Part shown: in pieces, positions 61,080-64,000 of the stretch
Layout: the number at the start of each line of letters is the position of its first letter
Numbering within the stretch: the stretch's first letter is position 1
NCBI RefSeq assembly: GCF_947496985.1
Contig: NZ_CANMEZ010000008.1
Coordinates: 1 to 64,000, forward strand
Direction of reading: 5' to 3'
DNA length: 64,000 nucleotides
Source: an uncultured Kordia sp.
Lineage (GTDB): Bacteria > Bacteroidota > Bacteroidia > Flavobacteriales > Flavobacteriaceae
Notes under the pieces: model-generated
The model's input: the letters and a program-made list of their open reading frames with translations, nothing else
Told to the model about the DNA's origin: nothing
Database searches by the model: none
Translations under genes and position numbers: made by a program

Positions 61080-62808
61080 GACAATCAATATAAATTTAGC
61101 AAATATGTTTTTTCATATTGATGAAGACGCATATAACAGCCTACAGCGATATTTAAACGCTATTAAACGCTCCTTTACCGATTCACAAGGAAGAGATGAA
61201 ATTATCTCTGATATTGAAGCGAGAGTTGCCGAACTTTTTTCAGAACGCATTAAAAGTGAACGCCAAGTTATTGGTATGAAGGAAGTTGAAGAAGTAATTG
61301 AAATTATGGGACAGCCTGAAGATTACTTGGTAGACGATGAAATTTTTGAAGATCATCCACCAGCTGGAGGATATCGTCAAAGTACTACTTACAGAAAATT
61401 GTATAGAGATTATGATAATAAGTTTTTAGGAGGAGTTTGTGCCGGTTTAGCACAGTACTTTGGTTTTGATGCTCTATGGATTCGTTTAATTGCTATTATT
61501 ATAGTATTAGCAGGAGTTGGATCACCAATTTTAGTATATATCATTTTATGGTTTATCATTCCTAAAGCAAATACAACTTCTGAAAAGCTTGCAATGGCGG
61601 GAAAGCCGGCGAACATCACCAATATAGAAAAAAAAATAAAAGAAGGGTTTGATGATGTTCAAGAACGAATAAGCGATGTAGACTTCCAACAAGTTGGTCA
61701 AAAAGCCAAAAGTGGAGCTAGTTCCTTCTTTGATTCTTTAGGCGATATTTTAGTAGTCGTTTTAAAAGGATTTGCAAAATTGTTTGGCGTTATTTTTATC
61801 GTTACTGCTGCATCATTGTTAATTGGAATTATTTTCTCTGCAATTAGTGTTAGTTTCTTTGATTTCAATAATTTAAATATAGGTGACGGATGGCTATACT
61901 ACCAAGATTTAGGTATGATTAGCGAAGTGCCAAGATGGACTTTTGGATTGTTACTCTTACTAATTTTAGGAATTCCAGCATTTGCATTATTTATTTTAGG
62001 AATCCGCATTTTAGTAAAGAATTCTAAATCTATCGGTACACCAACAAAAATTGCACTAGTTATTGCATGGCTCGGAGCTATTATTGCAGCAACTGTGATT
62101 GGATCTAATGCAGCTATGCACAGACATATTGATGCTTCTGTAAATACTAGAACTGAATTACCTATTAAGGCTAATGATACCTTAAACATTAAAATGGTAG
62201 GTAATGATTTTTATGATGTACGATTGTACAGAGATTTTAATGATTATGAAAAAGTATACGATCAGAATGATGATATCATTTTATATTCATCAGCAATACG
62301 ATTAATTGTAAAGCAATCTGAAAGCGAAAATGCACGAATTAAGATTAAAAAAGAAGCTGGTGGAGTATCTTATGATAGCGCTAAAGAACGCGCTCGTAAT
62401 ATTGATTACAGCTATGTGTTTGAAGATAATACATTAAAATTGAATGGTTACTTCTTGTTTGACACAAACGACAGACATAACCAACAAGAAGTTGAAATTA
62501 CAGTGTATTTACCAAAAGGAGTTATTTTATATGCGGATAAAAACACACGTTCATACCATAAAAACTATTCAAGATACGGAGATATATTAGATCAAGGACA
62601 AGAGAAGCATTACTTAAAAGTAATTGACGACGATTTGATTTGTTTAGACTGTCCAAAAAGTATTGACAAACTAAAGAATAAAGGAAAGAAAGAAGACAAA
62701 AAAAGCAAGGTTATTATTAATACAAATAATGTAGACATTAAACTTAGTAATAAAAAAGAAAAAGTAGCTAAGGATAGTATTCAGGCAGATTCACTGAATA
62801 AAAATTAA
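61072..62808 (+). CDS. PspC-domain membrane protein
   Basis: This 578-residue protein has an N-terminal helical region (1-90, FFHIDEDAYNSLQRYLNAI). The PspC domain follows (about 103-165: YRKLYRDYDNKFLGGVCAGLAQYFGFDALWIRLI plus a transmembrane helix ending ILWFIIP), then further transmembrane helices (about 225-265, 290-315, 325-345). A large extracytoplasmic beta-rich domain (350-530) leads to a Lys-rich tail. It is probably an envelope-stress sensor or effector. Coupled to PadR by overlap. Confidence 0.9.
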   Translation: MNKTININLANMFFHIDEDAYNSLQRYLNAIKRSFTDSQGRDEIISDIEARVAELFSERIKSERQVIGMKEVEEVIEIMGQPEDYLVDDEIFEDHPPAGGYRQSTTYRKLYRDYDNKFLGGVCAGLAQYFGFDALWIRLIAIIIVLAGVGSPILVYIILWFIIPKANTTSEKLAMAGKPANITNIEKKIKEGFDDVQERISDVDFQQVGQKAKSGASSFFDSLGDILVVVLKGFAKLFGVIFIVTAASLLIGIIFSAISVSFFDFNNLNIGDGWLYYQDLGMISEVPRWTFGLLLLLILGIPAFALFILGIRILVKNSKSIGTPTKIALVIAWLGAIIAATVIGSNAAMHRHIDASVNTRTELPIKANDTLNIKMVGNDFYDVRLYRDFNDYEKVYDQNDDIILYSSAIRLIVKQSESENARIKIKKEAGGVSYDSAKERARNIDYSYVFEDNTLKLNGYFLFDTNDRHNQQEVEITVYLPKGVILYADKNTRSYHKNYSRYGDILDQGQEKHYLKVIDDDLICLDCPKSIDKLKNKGKKEDKKSKVIINTNNVDIKLSNKKEKVAKDSIQADSLNKN

Positions 62809-62811
62809 ATG

Positions 62812-62880
62812 CACTTCTACGTAGCTCAGTGTAAAACACATTACATGTAGCCGTTGAAGCAAATCATCAATCAAAAATGA
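62812..62880 (+). repeat. Leader repeat before the DUF2807 gene
   Basis: CACTTCTACGTAGCTCAGTG(TAAAA) and, after 30 bases, CAAATCATCAATCAAAAATG repeat the elements of the leader family, facing the lipoprotein gene at 62997. Confidence 0.6.
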
Positions 62881-62996
62881 ACATTTAACAATCCATATAT
62901 GCACTATTAAAACTACTCATCACAGTTTTGGTAGTTGGATTGTTTGAAAATACCATCAATAATCATCAATTCATAAAACAATAAAAAAACTAAATT

Positions 62997-63725
62997 ATGA
63001 TCACCATCGCACGATTCATCACCATTGCCATTATAGGCTTATTAGTAAGTTCATGTCACTTTGATATGAATTTTAACACTGGAAAAACTGGAAACGGAAA
63101 TGTCGTTTCTGAAGAAAGAGACGCCGACGAAACATTTACGAAAGTGAAAGCCTCTGAAGGGTTAGACGTTTATATTACACAAAGCAACACACAATCTATT
63201 GAAGTGGAAGCTGACGAAAACATTATTTCATTAATTGCTACTGATATTAATAATGGTGTACTTACCATTCATACTAAAGAAAATATTGGTCGTGCTAAGT
63301 CTAAAAAAATATATGTTAGCTTACCTGAGATAGACAAAATTGTAAGTACAAGTGGCGCAGATGTATATTCTACAGATGTATTAGTTGCTGAAGATTTAGA
63401 GGTAAAGAGTAATAGTGGCGCTGATATTAAAATTGAAGTAAAAGCCGAATCTGTTTTTTGTTCAACTTCTAGTGGAGCAGATATTAAAATATCTGGAACA
63501 GCAAATTCGTTACGCGCTGATGCAAGTAGCGGAAGTGATATTCATGCTAAAGATTTAGAAGTAAAAACATGTAACGCTTCTGCTAGTAGTGGCGCTGATG
63601 TTACGGTGAATACTTCTGAAAAATTAGACGCTAAAAGTTCTAGTGGCGGCGATATTCATTATTATGGGAATCCAGAATCTGTTTCGAAAAACAAGTCTGT
63701 TTCTGGAGGAGTTTATAAGAAATAA
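62997..63725 (+). CDS. Head-GIN-domain (DUF2807) lipoprotein
   Basis: This 242-residue protein has lipobox LLVSSC (Cys20). The mature part is a right-handed beta-helix of the DUF2807 type: FTKVKASEGLDVYITQSNTQSIEVEADENI, then repeated SSGADI/SGSDI turns (VSTSGADVYS, KSNSGADIKIE, STSSGADIKIS, DASSGSDIHAK, SASSGADVTV, KSSSGGDIHY). It ends in VSGGVYKK, typical of the family. It is a surface-type lipoprotein of the PadR/PspC cluster; its ligand is unknown. Confidence 0.9.
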   Translation: MITIARFITIAIIGLLVSSCHFDMNFNTGKTGNGNVVSEERDADETFTKVKASEGLDVYITQSNTQSIEVEADENIISLIATDINNGVLTIHTKENIGRAKSKKIYVSLPEIDKIVSTSGADVYSTDVLVAEDLEVKSNSGADIKIEVKAESVFCSTSSGADIKISGTANSLRADASSGSDIHAKDLEVKTCNASASSGADVTVNTSEKLDAKSSSGGDIHYYGNPESVSKNKSVSGGVYKK

Positions 63726-63865
63726 TGAACTAGCTATGAATTAATGCAATAATAAGTTTATCTAAAAACATAATACCAACACCAAACCAACACTTAAAAA
63801 CTACAAAGCCTAAGATTTCGCTAAGAAGGAATTTCAGAAGAAAAGCGAGTCTTACACCTAAAACC
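63726..63865. other. Short spacer
   Basis: No gene or repeat was recognised between the DUF2807 gene and the terminator. Confidence 0.4.
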
Positions 63866-63901
63866 AAAAAAATGCGCTTACATCTAATGTAGCGCATTTT
63901 T
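63866..63901. terminator. Bidirectional terminator
   Basis: AAAAAATGCGCT pairs with AGCGCATTTTT, extended by TACAT/ATGT with a one-base bulge. It serves the DUF2807 gene (+) and trxB (-). Confidence 0.88.
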
Positions 63902-63922
63902 CAATTGTATGTTATTTTGTAT

Positions 63923-64000
63923 TTAGGCTTCTACCATATCTTCTACAGACGCTAAGTAACGTTCTGCATCTAAAGCAGCCATACAACCTGAACCAGCAGC
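63923..64000 (-). CDS. trxB: Thioredoxin reductase, C-terminal fragment at window edge
   Basis: The reverse strand reads AAGSGCMAALDAERYLASVE followed by DMVEA and a TAA stop (63925-63923). A(A)GSGCMAALDAERYL is the conserved FAD-contact helix at the end of NADPH-dependent thioredoxin reductase. Only the last 25 codons lie in the window. The gene continues beyond 64000. Confidence 0.9.
   Translation of the reverse strand, partial: AAGSGCMAALDAERYLASVEDMVEA

Overview
The window reads as chromosomal DNA of a marine-type Flavobacteriaceae bacterium (phylum Bacteroidota). The reasons are: strong A+T richness; almost no Shine-Dalgarno sequences; several promoters of the Bacteroidota type (TTTG, about 19-21 bases, TAnnTTTG); a type IX secretion C-terminal sorting domain; a TonB receptor with a carboxypeptidase-like N-terminal domain; the RDD/SpoIIM/DUF4129/DUF4350/MoxR/DUF58 block; and small peptide precursors with flavobacterial leaders. 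A genus such as Kordia fits the precursor peptides, but that is a guess. No rRNA, tRNA, CRISPR array, insertion sequence or prophage was seen.

Layout: 0.1-2.1 kb, a reverse-strand FAD-dependent sugar-lactone-type oxidase with a small lipoprotein; 2.3-11.6 kb, a DUF2306-like membrane protein, a large secreted propeller-amidohydrolase, a secreted BNR/sortilin-like propeller, a Cu/Zn superoxide dismutase lipoprotein and a LETM1-like protein; 11.7-19.3 kb, an orphan peptide precursor, a beta-barrel, a decayed LytTR regulator gene, a hybrid histidine kinase, and a LytS/LytT-type operon carrying three 2TM domains (one fused to the kinase), followed by a secreted TPR protein. 19.8-24.6 kb holds small membrane proteins, a PrcB-like lipoprotein, a phosphatidylserine-decarboxylase-family enzyme, a GNAT enzyme, a LysM protein and a frameshifted gene. 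24.7-28.8 kb holds a TetR cassette with palindromic operators and a TonB receptor. 29.0-35.5 kb holds a YdjM-like hydrolase, a double-glycine peptide with a TlpA-like thioredoxin lipoprotein, a YhhN-like protein, NDH-2 and a sigma factor with a probable membrane anti-sigma partner. 35.6-40.6 kb is housekeeping: acyltransferase, CoA pyrophosphatase, cyclophilin, TRIC channel and RDD protein. 40.6-46.9 kb is the SpoIIM-to-DUF58 membrane/MoxR operon. 46.9-53.6 kb is accessory lipoproteins, DinB, DUF481, a membrane-anchored GH113 enzyme, a decayed peptide precursor between twin terminators, and DUF2141. 53.7-55.2 kb is divergent dps/oxyR. 55.2-64 kb holds an LRR type IX cargo protein, an AIM24-like protein, a DUF4442 protein, DUF4870, a PadR/PspC/DUF2807 envelope-stress cluster and the 3' end of trxB.

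Two cross-window signals deserve attention. First, a shared promoter-leader module lies upstream of the secreted TPR gene (start 19314) and of the TonB receptor (start 28803). It has two ACAATT-type half-sites exactly 21 bases apart, as expected for LytTR-family regulators, then a TTTG-ending -7 box, then a leader repeat. The intact LytT regulator at 15.7 kb is an obvious candidate. Second, there are three ribosomal-peptide precursor-like loci (11.7, 30.0 and 52.6 kb; the last is decayed), none with a modification enzyme or exporter beside it, except that the 30 kb one precedes a thioredoxin-like lipoprotein. The oxidative-stress theme recurs (sodC, dps/oxyR, trxB).

All calls come from reading the sequence and from family knowledge. 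No database search was possible.
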